Source of the DNA: Izhakiella capsodis
GTDB lineage: Bacteria > Pseudomonadota > Gammaproteobacteria > Enterobacterales > Enterobacteriaceae
Reading direction: 5' to 3'
Length of the DNA: 64,000 bases
Assembly (NCBI RefSeq): GCF_900115045.1
Contig: NZ_FOVC01000002.1
Coordinates: 248,001 to 312,000, forward strand
Part shown: positions 1 through 7,164 of the stretch, piece after piece
Numbering within the stretch: position 1 is the first letter of the stretch
Layout: every line of letters starts with the position of its first letter
Translations under genes and position numbers: made by a program
The notes under the pieces: generated by a model
Databases searched by the model: none
Seen by the model: the letters and a program-made list of their open reading frames with translations, nothing else
Told to the model about the DNA's origin: nothing

Positions 1-525
1 AAGCTGATGCTGTATATCGAGATGGTTTGTTGGCTCATCAAGCAGCAGAATGCTGGGGTTTTGTGCCAGCGCTCTGGCTATCTGGCAACGCTGTCGTTCG
101 CCACCGGATAGTTGATGCCAGCAGCGGTCGACCAACGCCTGTAGATGCATCTGTTCGATAGCTCTGTCAACCGCTGCACGGTCATCAGCGCGCCAACGAG
201 AAAACGCGCTACGATGCGGTGTACGTCCCAGTCGGACGATCTCCTCCACCCGCAGGCTGTCCTCGGTGTCTGCATGCTGGGCAACAAATGCCAGTTTACG
301 GGCGCGTGTGCGCTGGCTCATGGTAAACAGTGCCGAATCGTCAAGCATGACGCCACGCCCTCCCGTTGGCGGCAAGCCTGCCAGGCATCTGAGCAACGTG
401 GATTTGCCGGAGCCATTGGGGCCAAGCAATCCGGTTGTCTGGCCTGCGGCGGATTCAAAGCAGATATCCTGAAGAATTTGTCGTCTCTGCAGCATTACGG
501 ACAGGTTGTTGACCGAAATTTTCAT
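1..525 (-). CDS. Iron-siderophore-type ABC transporter ATPase (3' end outside window)
   Basis: This is the nucleotide-binding subunit of a FecE/FhuC/BtuD-like importer, on the cytoplasmic face, powering uptake by ATP hydrolysis. Only the first 175 codons lie in the window; the gene runs off position 1. The ATG at 523-525 begins MKISVNNLSVM. The Walker A motif GPNGSGKST lies near residues 36-44, the signature LSGGERQR near 139, and the Walker B with its catalytic Glu, ILLLDEPTNHLD, near 158. The start codon overlaps the permease stop by four bases (ATGA), so the two are translationally coupled. The substrate is inferred from the neighbours; a cobalamin or haem importer is possible. Confidence 0.9.
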   Translation of the reverse strand, partial: MKISVNNLSVMLQRRQILQDICFESAAGQTTGLLGPNGSGKSTLLRCLAGLPPTGGRGVMLDDSALFTMSQRTRARKLAFVAQHADTEDSLRVEEIVRLGRTPHRSAFSRWRADDRAAVDRAIEQMHLQALVDRCWHQLSGGERQRCQIARALAQNPSILLLDEPTNHLDIQHQL

Positions 526-1556
526 CCTGTTTTCCCACGCGAGCGGTAAAGAATTAGGCAAAAAACAGGCGCACCAACCAGCGCGGTGACTACGCCGATA
601 GGGATAACCTGATGTGTCATCAAGGTGCGGGATAACAGGTCGGCAAGGATCATAAAATGGGCGCCGATAATAAAGCAGATCGGTACCGATATTAAATGAC
701 CGGAGCCGACGATCATGCGCGCCACATGGGGAATGACCAGGCCGACGAAGCCTACCGCACCAATGATACTGACGATGACCGCAGTTTGCAGGGCGGTCAG
801 CAGTAGCAGAGCAATGCGCACGTACTGTACGCGGGTGCCCAACGTTGCCGAAATTTCTTCACCAAAAGTGAACGTATCCAACGATCGCGCGAGACTTAGT
901 GTGAGCAGCAACCCACTTAGCGTTACACAAAGCGTTAACAACGCATCAGGCCAACGAACGCCGCTCAGGCTGCCAAGCAGCCAGAACATCACGCTACGCG
1001 ATTGTTCAGCATTAGCGGAGGTACTGATAATGCTTGCGGTCAAGGCATTAAACAGTTGCGTGCCGGCGATACCCGCCAGGATGATACGCGTTGCGCTATC
1101 GCGCATACCCCGTGCCAGTAGCATGATGAGCGCGAAAGCGGCGCAGGCACCGATGAATGCGCCGACGCTGACGCTCAGAATACCCCCACCAATGCCTATC
1201 AGCATTACCAACACTGCGCCCGTGGAAGCACCGGCTGAAATCCCTAACAGATAGGGTTCGGCGAGCGCATTACGTAACAGGGCTTGTAGCACCAGCCCGC
1301 ACAGGGCAAGGCCGCCGCCACTACAAGCCGCCATGAGTGCGCGACTGGCGCGATATTGCCAGACGATGCCTTCCTCAATTGGCGGCAGAGGAAAGTGACT
1401 AAACCCCAGGCCGTTCGCCAACGCCATCGCTGCGTGGGTGAAAGGCACCGGCATATCGCCATTGGCAGCGGCGATAATCAGCATCAGCGGCAGACTAATT
1501 ACTCCTGTGAAAATGACTGTCAGACCATTTTTTGAATGAAATCCCGTGGGCCTCAT
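522..1556 (-). CDS. FecCD-family ABC transporter permease
   Basis: Inner-membrane permease of the FecCD/BtuC family, 344 residues, the usual length for these roughly ten-helix subunits. Hydrophobic helices run throughout, and the family-typical GLALCGLVLQALLRNALAEP lies near residue 85. That segment and the following LGISAGASTGAV match the conserved early region of FecD and FhuB-like proteins. The sequence GFVGLVIPHVARMIVG near residue 270 is the conserved cytoplasmic loop that contacts the ATPase. It overlaps the binding-protein gene upstream (ATGA at 1553-1556) and the ATPase downstream, so all three form one operon. Specificity cannot be read from sequence. Confidence 0.92.
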   Translation of the reverse strand: MRPTGFHSKNGLTVIFTGVISLPLMLIIAAANGDMPVPFTHAAMALANGLGFSHFPLPPIEEGIVWQYRASRALMAACSGGGLALCGLVLQALLRNALAEPYLLGISAGASTGAVLVMLIGIGGGILSVSVGAFIGACAAFALIMLLARGMRDSATRIILAGIAGTQLFNALTASIISTSANAEQSRSVMFWLLGSLSGVRWPDALLTLCVTLSGLLLTLSLARSLDTFTFGEEISATLGTRVQYVRIALLLLTALQTAVIVSIIGAVGFVGLVIPHVARMIVGSGHLISVPICFIIGAHFMILADLLSRTLMTHQVIPIGVVTALVGAPVFCLILYRSRGKTG

Positions 1557-2590
1557 GAGTGTCCCGTTAACGTAGCGATATGGCGACTGAGAAGTTCAAC
1601 TGCCTCAACGTTGCGTAACGATGGGTTAAGCGACATGGCGGGTACAATAATGATATGGTCTTTTTGCACCGCTGGCATTTGACGAGTTAGTGGGTCATTA
1701 AGCAGAAAATGGCGCTTAATTTTTGCATCGTCTGCCGGATATAAACGACGGTCCATATCGGCAAACACAATGAGATCGGGCTGTAAGCGTACAATGTGCT
1801 CCCAGCTGACGGCAGGCCATTCGTCCCGGATGCTTATAATATTTTGCAGGCCCAGGGTCCGACTGATCCAGCCAGGTACACCGTTGCTGCCTGCGACCCA
1901 AGGGTCACCATTCAGCCGACTACTGGAAAACCAGAACACCACTTTCAGCGGCGTCGCAGGCGGTTGTTTGACTCGCTTAATTGCGCTTGCAATGCGTTTG
2001 GACAGCGTTTCGTTCAGGGCCTCGCCCCGCGCTTCAATATTGAAAATACGTGCAAGTTCGTTGATTTCCTGTTTGATAGTGTCGATTGAGAATGGGGCTG
2101 TCCGGGCACCATCTGCATTAGCACTATCCGTCACGGATTTATTGATACAATCGGCAGGTGAAAGCCAGGTTTTGATGCCGAGTTTTTCAAACTGTTCTCG
2201 TGTGGCGACTTCACCCTGAGGGCCAAGATGCCAGCTATATTGCGCGAGGACCAGGTCTGGAGTTCGCGCCACGACGGCTTCAAAACCAGGTGTATTGTCA
2301 GCAAGCTTTTCCAGGCCTTTACCGCGTGGTGTCAGATCGGCGGGAAGCTTGCCAAACCATACGGAAGTGCCTTTGATGGTTTTTTCCAGCCCCAGCGCCA
2401 GCAGTAACTCGGTTTCATGCTGACCGATCGTTATGACGCGCTGTGGAGGATCATTGAACGTTTCCTGATAGCCACAGTTTTCAATGGTCAGGGGGAAATT
2501 GGGCGCTGCCTCAGCGACATTAAGCAGCATGATAAAACCTGGTATCCCTGACACCAGCGCCGTACATAAAGATTTTCTGCAAACGAACAT
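1553..2590 (-). CDS. Periplasmic substrate-binding protein of the iron/siderophore ABC importer
   Basis: Cluster A-1 (FecB/FepB/BtuF-like) binding protein, about 345 residues. I start it at the ATG at 2588-2590, because the product then begins MFVCRKSLCTALVSGI, a good Sec signal peptide with a likely cleavage after NVAEA. An AGAGG ribosome site lies eight bases upstream. An in-frame ATG at 2629 would put 13 charged residues ahead of the signal. The body has the family layout: RVITIGQHETELLLALG near residue 50, a long linking helix, and a second lobe ending DLIVFADMDRR and HIATL. First gene of the operon. The ligand is unknown; ferric siderophore is the best guess. Confidence 0.85.
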   Translation of the reverse strand: MFVCRKSLCTALVSGIPGFIMLLNVAEAAPNFPLTIENCGYQETFNDPPQRVITIGQHETELLLALGLEKTIKGTSVWFGKLPADLTPRGKGLEKLADNTPGFEAVVARTPDLVLAQYSWHLGPQGEVATREQFEKLGIKTWLSPADCINKSVTDSANADGARTAPFSIDTIKQEINELARIFNIEARGEALNETLSKRIASAIKRVKQPPATPLKVVFWFSSSRLNGDPWVAGSNGVPGWISRTLGLQNIISIRDEWPAVSWEHIVRLQPDLIVFADMDRRLYPADDAKIKRHFLLNDPLTRQMPAVQKDHIIIVPAMSLNPSLRNVEAVELLSRHIATLTGHS

Positions 2591-3121
2591 CTGTCGCGCC
2601 TCTTTTTTTTGTGATGCGATAACTTCCAACTGAATTCATTGCGTAGCGACAGACAAGCTCAGCCAGTTATCAACCTGAACCTGAATTCTGATAAATGACC
2701 ATCAAAAGTGCCTTCGTTAAAGAAGAAATAAGACGATGGCGTCGTCGCTACGGTCGTTTGTTGCTTTTTGATCGCGATATGAATCGCTGACCTGTTCTCT
2801 TTCTGGTCTGTAACTGCCTGAATCAACGCCGTTGGGCGCTACTGATGCGTCCGATCCAAGGTCGGGACGATTGAAGCCGGAGTGCGCTGGTGCAACTACG
2901 CATGACGTTGGCTCCAACGGCACAACCGCAGCCACTGATTTCCACCGGATACGTCTGTTTCAAGCCCAAAAACCGATCGGCATTAATTATCGGACGCCTG
3001 ATAAAGTCAGCGTATTCACTGCCAGCAAATCTAAACACATTAACAGTGCCATGATCGGGCCCTGCGACCGAACAGCCCACTTCACTGGCAGAAAAGAGGC
3101 GATTTTCTTTTACCATCAAAT
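2591..3121. other. Spacer upstream of the iron importer, possible decayed gene
   Basis: About 530 bases separate the importer operon from the Fur-like site. No intact gene is recognisable. On the minus strand an open frame (2823-3116) reads MVKENRLFSASEVGC onward for 97 codons and hands over to another open stretch (2717-2935). Neither has a ribosome binding site or a family I recognise. It may be an eroded gene, for example one that once stood between the iron promoter and the transporter, or plain leader DNA. Confidence 0.3.
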
Positions 3122-3140
3122 GAGAATGATTATCAATAAA
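3122..3140. promoter_or_regulatory. Fur-box-like operator
   Basis: The 19 bases beginning GAGAATGATTATCA match 14 of 19 positions of the Fur consensus GATAATGATAATCATTATC. The site lies about 530 bases upstream of the iron-importer operon and on its promoter side, fitting iron repression. The distance is unusually long, which suggests an intervening gene was lost or that the operon has a long leader. Confidence 0.55.
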
Positions 3141-3214
3141 AATTATAAAATTCATCTGATCCGGCAGCAGTTAATCGCTACAGGGCTAAGATAGACATAA
3201 CCGAATGGTTGCAG

Positions 3215-3978
3215 GGTGATGCCTTTAACTGGTTGTATATGAAGTATAATATGGGCTTTTAAGGTTACCTTATGGCCAGCGTTAACGTTGATTGTCCTCA
3301 TTGCCAGTCTGCTTAAGTTTACTGGCATGGTCAAAACCCTATAGGCCAGTCAGACAGATATCGCTGCCATAACTGCCAGCGCGTGTCTTAGCTCACTTAC
3401 GCTTATAAAGCTCACAAGTCGGGGGTTAAAGAGCAGATCACCGAAATGGTTTTGAATGGCGCTGAGGTTCGCGATACCGCCATAACACTCAAAATGGGCA
3501 TTAATACCGTCATCCGGACTTTAAAAACTCGCGCCAAAGCGATTAACGTATTCGCCCGTCGCCCAAGCTGATGTGGCGCTTATCTGTGAACGCGATGAGC
3601 AATGGCGCTTCGTGGGCAGTGAAGCCCGGCAGCACTGGCTCTGGTATGCGTACAACACCAAAACAGGCGGTGAACTGACCTGCACTTTTGGTCCCCGCAC
3701 CGATGAAACCTGCCGGGAACTGCCAGCGCTACTGGAGTCCTTACCATCGGCATGATCACCAGCGACAGCCGGGGCAGCTATGGCCGGGACGTGCCAAAAG
3801 ATAAGCATCTGACGTGCAAAATATTCACCCAAAGTATTGAGTACAAAAACCTGGCGCTCTGCACGCGCATTAAGCGGTTGGCCCGTAAAACGATCTGCTT
3901 CTCGCGCTCAGTTGCCATCCATAAAAAAGTCATCGATGCGTTATCGGAAGACACGTTCTACTAATTGGTGGCATTACC
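3215..3978 (+). mobile_element. Decayed IS1-family insertion sequence
   Basis: The element is 764 bp, against 768 bp for IS1. The left end reads GGTGATGCC and the right end is the complement GGTAATGCC, matching IS1 terminal repeats, and both InsA- and InsB-like reading frames lie between them. No 8-9 bp target duplication is visible at the borders, so either the insertion is old or the flanks were rearranged. The element cannot move by itself because both frames are broken. Confidence 0.85.
3272..3963 (+). pseudogene. IS1 transposase insA/insB, broken
   Basis: Reading from the ATG at 3272, the InsA part begins MASVNVDCPHCQSA then hits a TAA; CHNCQRVS is followed by a TAG, and the frame then continues LTYAYKAHKSGVKEQITEM and GINTVIRTLK. 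These match the zinc-finger and helix-turn-helix part of IS1 InsA. The InsB part (VALICERDEQW, RQHWLWYAYNTKTGG, FGPRTDETCREL) shifts frame near 3750 and resumes at MITSDSRGSYGRDVPKDKHL, ending in SEDTFY. The catalytic DDE core is split by the frameshift. At least two nonsense codons and one frameshift show it is inactive. Confidence 0.88.
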
Positions 3979-4246
3979 AAAAAAACGTATTCGTGTTTTT
4001 TGATAGTATTACAAGATGATTTAGTGATGATGATGCATGATTAAAAAGTAGGAATGCTGTGTTTATTACACGAACTTTGCAACAGTCTCCTGAATGACAG
4101 AGCGGTGTCGGCGGATGATAATCGGTGTGAGCTGATGATGTAGCTTATGGGGCAGATGAATCATTCGATTTATTCAACAAGGCAAGTTCTACCAATACAA
4201 CCGGGCAAGCAGACCCATTATTATGTAACTTATAGCGAGGATAGTA
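3979..4246. repeat. Intergenic DNA with insertion-sequence end remnants
   Basis: No gene is seen here. AACTTTGCAACAGT at 4073-4086 is close to the inverse of an IS6/IS26-type end (GGCACTGTTGCAAAGTT). GATTTATTCAACAAGGC at 4167-4183 is close to the inverse of an IS5/IS903-type end (GGCTTTGTTGAATAAATC). Neither is attached to a transposase. They suggest repeated insertion and deletion at this site, but each match is short. Confidence 0.35.
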
Positions 4247-5144
4247 ATGATTAATACAACAGTAGCCCCCTCAGTAGATGTTCATCAATGGCTATAAAAA
4301 AATCTTCATCAGAAAAATATATGGATGAGAAATCTTCAAATAACAGCCTGTTACTCTCTAACTTAACTAATTTGAAAAACACTAATATGTCACGCTCCAC
4401 ACCTAATTTAAAATTATCTGGACATTCGAGTTCGAGCCCATATGATGACACTGCTCTCTGGAGAAAAGATCAGAAATTGTATAATACTATACGTAAAGAC
4501 TTTCTGAAATTTGAAAATCCTCACACTAAAAGATTTTCGGAAGAACCTAATGGAGAACTGATATATTTATCTAAAGGAAAAGATGTTGTTAGCAAAGATC
4601 ATACACAACCTACTGCAAGAAGCTGCAATTTGGCCTCTTTCCTATTGGCGACACAAGATTTATTTTGGCACGTATTGGAACCACAATTAAAAATCAAAGA
4701 AAAGTTTGAGTATATGATTGACAACGTACTAACGCAAACAGAGCGAGATAAACTATTTAAAGAAGGGTTAAGTCTCTATGAGTTGTCAAAGATTGCAAAT
4801 CGATCTTTTAACAAATTTCAGTGTGATTGGAAATCCACATCATATTCTACACCAGACATCTCGCTTGAGAGATTTCAATCATTATTGAGCCAAGAAAACG
4901 TTGCGTTATTAATTTTGGTTCCTCATTTTTATATGGTCTCGAAGGAAATGGTGGGCACTTCACCTGTTTAGATAAAATGAAGATAGATGAGAATGGACAT
5001 GTTTTCGCTCATCTTATTGAGTGCGCTAATTATAAATATCCAGATGACCCATGGATCCCTTTATCTGAATTGTATCAAGCAATGAGTCGCCCTGGTACTG
5101 ACGGTATGCAAAGAGGGTTTATTATTCTTGAAAAGATAGAATAG
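4247..5144 (+). pseudogene. Phytochelatin-synthase-like cysteine peptidase, frameshifted
   Basis: An AT-rich coding relic, about 300 codons if repaired. From the ATG at 4288 a frame of 227 codons carries QPTARSCNLAS (Cys about residue 113 and, six before it, Gln). This matches the QxxxxxC-x-LAS motif of phytochelatin synthases, with Cys as nucleophile and Gln in the oxyanion hole. After a shift near 4905-4915 the other frame continues with GNGGHFTCLD (catalytic His) and ANYKYPDDPWIPLSELY, aligning with the family block GHFSPI ... ARFKYPPHWVP. The acidic triad residue would be Glu instead of Asp. The end reads RGFIILEKIE and TAG at 5142-5144. A start with a GAGG site at 4247 (MINTTVAP) becomes in-frame if one base is added in the C-run at 4267-4271. 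The Ser/Asn-rich N-terminus resembles type III effectors, but no Hrp box is seen. The family assignment is from remembered motifs. Confidence 0.6.
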
Positions 5145-5193
5145 AGGACAAATTTTCCAACTATTTGAGATGCTACTGTTGAAAATATAACCT

Positions 5194-6062
5194 ATGCCGT
5201 TACGTCATGAAACTGAGATGAGCTATCGCCGGGCGGTCGCAGTTTTCAGGAAATATGTTGGGAATGACATGTTACCGAATGAAGTCACGAGCCGAGAGTT
5301 GATTTTGTGGCGTCGGGACCAGCTGGGAGAGGGAATAACAACAAGTACGTGGAATAATCAGGTCCGCCATTCAGGTGCAATCTACAACCAGGGGATAAAG
5401 AAAAAGTGGCTCATTCTTAATGAGAATCCGCTAAACGAAACGCAGTACCACCGGGAAGTAAACCTAAGAAAGCCCTCAGCCGGGATCGGTTGATAATGGT
5501 AAATCTGGTGCTGGGGCAATTTAAAGAGCACGAAAATCACTGGCTGAAACACTTCCCGCCTTGCCCAATCTATCCTGCGAGGCACTGGCGCACGGTGTAT
5601 GATGTGCTGCGTTCGACAGAATCAGCTGTTACACCTGCGTTTAAAAGACGTCAATCTTGAAACTAACTCTATTTTATTATGTAAAAAAGGAAGCAAAACA
5701 CGCAGGGAATGGCTGGTGCCAATAGTCAACTTCCTGAGCGACCGTATACGAATACTTGTTGATCGCGCCGTCGCGCAAGGAGCCTAACCGGAGGATTATC
5801 TTTTTGATGTGAAACTTTTCCTGCACCTGTTGGGGAAGGTTGGTTCTGAACCTGCGATACAATCCGTTCGTTCTTTACCCGACTAACGAAAGAGTGTGGT
5901 TTTAAGGTAGGCCCCCATCGGTTCAGACATACTCTGGCGAATGAGTTGATGAAATCACCCGACCGTAATTTGGCAGTGGTAAAGAGATTGCTGGGGCATC
6001 GAAGTGTCAGCACAACCCTGGAATAGGTCGAACTGGATTTGAAGATAACGGGCAAGTGTTGA
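5194..6062 (+). pseudogene. Tyrosine recombinase (island integrase), decayed
   Basis: Relic of a phage/island integrase next to tRNA-Phe. From 5194 the N-terminal SAM-like DNA-binding domain reads MSYRRAVAVFRKYVGN and WRRDQLGEGITTSTW. A frameshift follows (KALSRDRLIMVNLVLGQF is in another frame), then the frame at 5599 resumes with RQNQLLHLRLKDVNLETN and KKGSKTRREWLVPI, the catalytic-domain beta sheet with its Lys. Further shifts lead to PHRFRHTLANELMK (the His-x-x-Arg box) and LLGHRSVSTTLE. The next codon, where the catalytic Tyr belongs, is TAG at 6024-6026, followed by VELDLK and TGA at 6060-6062. The true N-terminus may be missing. The gene is clearly dead. Confidence 0.85.
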
Positions 6063-6168
6063 AAGACGAAACGTCACTGTATATGGATTTGACTCCTACA
6101 CGTGAAGAAGAGGCCAGACACGTACTGACATAACGTTAACAAGCTGTAAAAATTCACAGCTATCGAGT

Positions 6169-6202
6169 AAAGGATGCCTGTGGTTTTACACAGGCATCCT
6201 TT
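6169..6202. terminator. Perfect 14-bp hairpin between integrase relic and tRNA-Phe
   Basis: AAAGGATGCCTGTG at 6169-6182 is exactly complementary to 6189-6202, with a six-base loop. The stem ends in AAA/TTT on both sides, so it could stop transcription from either direction, for the leftward tRNA and the rightward integrase, though the T-run is short. Confidence 0.5.
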
Positions 6203-6287
6203 CCGAAGGAACCTGATATCAACGCCGGAGTGTAAGTACCGGGAAAACCACGTTGACATCTATCTATCGGTTCCGAATTAACCGCCC

Positions 6288-6309
6288 GTTAAGGATCTTA
6301 TTCCTTAAC
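6288..6309. repeat. 8-bp inverted repeat downstream of tRNA-Phe
   Basis: GTTAAGGA, a six-base loop, then TCCTTAAC, about 18 bases beyond the 3' end of tRNA-Phe. It has no T-run. It could be a processing or termination stem for the tRNA transcript, or an arm site of the old integrase. Confidence 0.35.
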
Positions 6310-6326
6310 CAACGTGCTTTGATGCA

Positions 6327-6402
6327 TGGTGCCCGGACGCGGAATCGAACCACGGACACGGGGATTTTCAATCCCCTGCTCTACCGACTGAGCTATCCGG
6401 GC
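6327..6402 (-). tRNA. pheV: tRNA-Phe (GAA)
   Basis: The 76-nt gene reads GCCCGGATAGCTCAGTCGG at its 5' end, with D-arm, an anticodon arm with GAA (6367-6369), the TTCGATTC T-loop, and encoded CCA. The acceptor stem GCCCGGA/TCCGGGC is perfect. Its place beside speC is that of E. coli pheV, a well-known integration site for islands. The integrase relic lies on the 3' side, as expected for integration into a tRNA 3' end. I looked for a second copy of the 3' end to the left and found none in the window. Confidence 0.97.
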
Positions 6403-6412
6403 AACGGGGCGC

Positions 6413-6441
6413 ATTAAACCCTAATGCAAGTATGGCGTCAA
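6413..6441 (-). promoter_or_regulatory. Sigma-70 promoter of tRNA-Phe
   Basis: On the minus strand, TTGACG (complement 6436-6441) is followed after 17 bases by TTTAAT (complement 6413-6418). The next bases, GCGCCCCG, form a GC-rich discriminator typical of stable-RNA promoters under stringent control. Confidence 0.8.
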
Positions 6442-7164
6442 ATGCTTTATGACTAAATAGTGCCTGACAGCGCGCTTTTCCACCATCTGTGATTGATTCG
6501 CTACACATCAGGCTCATGGCGCAGCGCTTAACAGCGTCAGTTTTAATCATACCTCGCCGAGAAGAGCGCCATTTCCTGTTGTTAGCCCAGGGCAAGTGAA
6601 ATACTTACGTTTGCGCCTGATACCTGCCGAGCTCTGCCTGCGGTAGGCGTTGCTGACTCTTTTCCTCCTGCCAGATGCTGATAAGACGCAGTGAAGGGTG
6701 ACTTCTGTCGATGTATAGCGCTAGTGTAACCGTCAATGGTGGGCGCGTGCATACGTCTCAGCGGTTTTGTGCACTCTATTCATAGCGCAAAATCGCGTCG
6801 CGCCGTGTCTTGTCGCTGGTGAAAAAAAGTGCCATCATTGCGCAAATTTTTGACGTTCTGTTTGATTCTCGCTGTGAACTGAAGACAAGCTAATGGATGG
6901 AATGCTGTTAACAGACAGCTTATGTCGCCGACCTTTTATGCGCTCCAGCACTGTCAGTGCTGTGCATGAAACCAGCTTGTTTTTTAAATTATTTATCTGC
7001 TCGGTGCGGTTCGCTGTTGCTGATGATGGCTTAACGTGAGTTGTAATTACACCTGACAGTGATTGCCGCTAGCTGACTGCTAATATTGGAATACTTTCAT
7101 CGGGATTACTTCCCATTGCCGTGGTTCTGCCACTCACTCATCCTTGACAGTAGGGGATTTGTGC
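6442..7164. other. Non-coding region between tRNA-Phe and speC
   Basis: About 720 bases with no convincing gene; E. coli yqgA, which lies near speC, is not here. A perfect 8-bp palindrome CAGCACTG-T-CAGTGCTG lies at 6953-6969. The speC promoter should be in the AT-rich stretch at about 6970-7150. I cannot assign elements with confidence. Confidence 0.4.

Noticed and set aside
2823..3116. 97-codon frame next to the Fur-like box as a real gene
   Set aside because: No ribosome binding site, no recognised family, and an open frame on the other strand of similar length; kept only as a note on the spacer.
4060..4246. Hrp-box promoter ahead of the effector-like pseudogene
   Set aside because: GGAAT ... 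CACGAA near 4052 has wrong spacing and mismatches against GGAACC-N16-CCACNNA.
1..6326. att duplicate of the tRNA-Phe 3' end
   Set aside because: I scanned for TGGTGCCCGGACGCGG-like copies left of the tRNA and saw none within the window.
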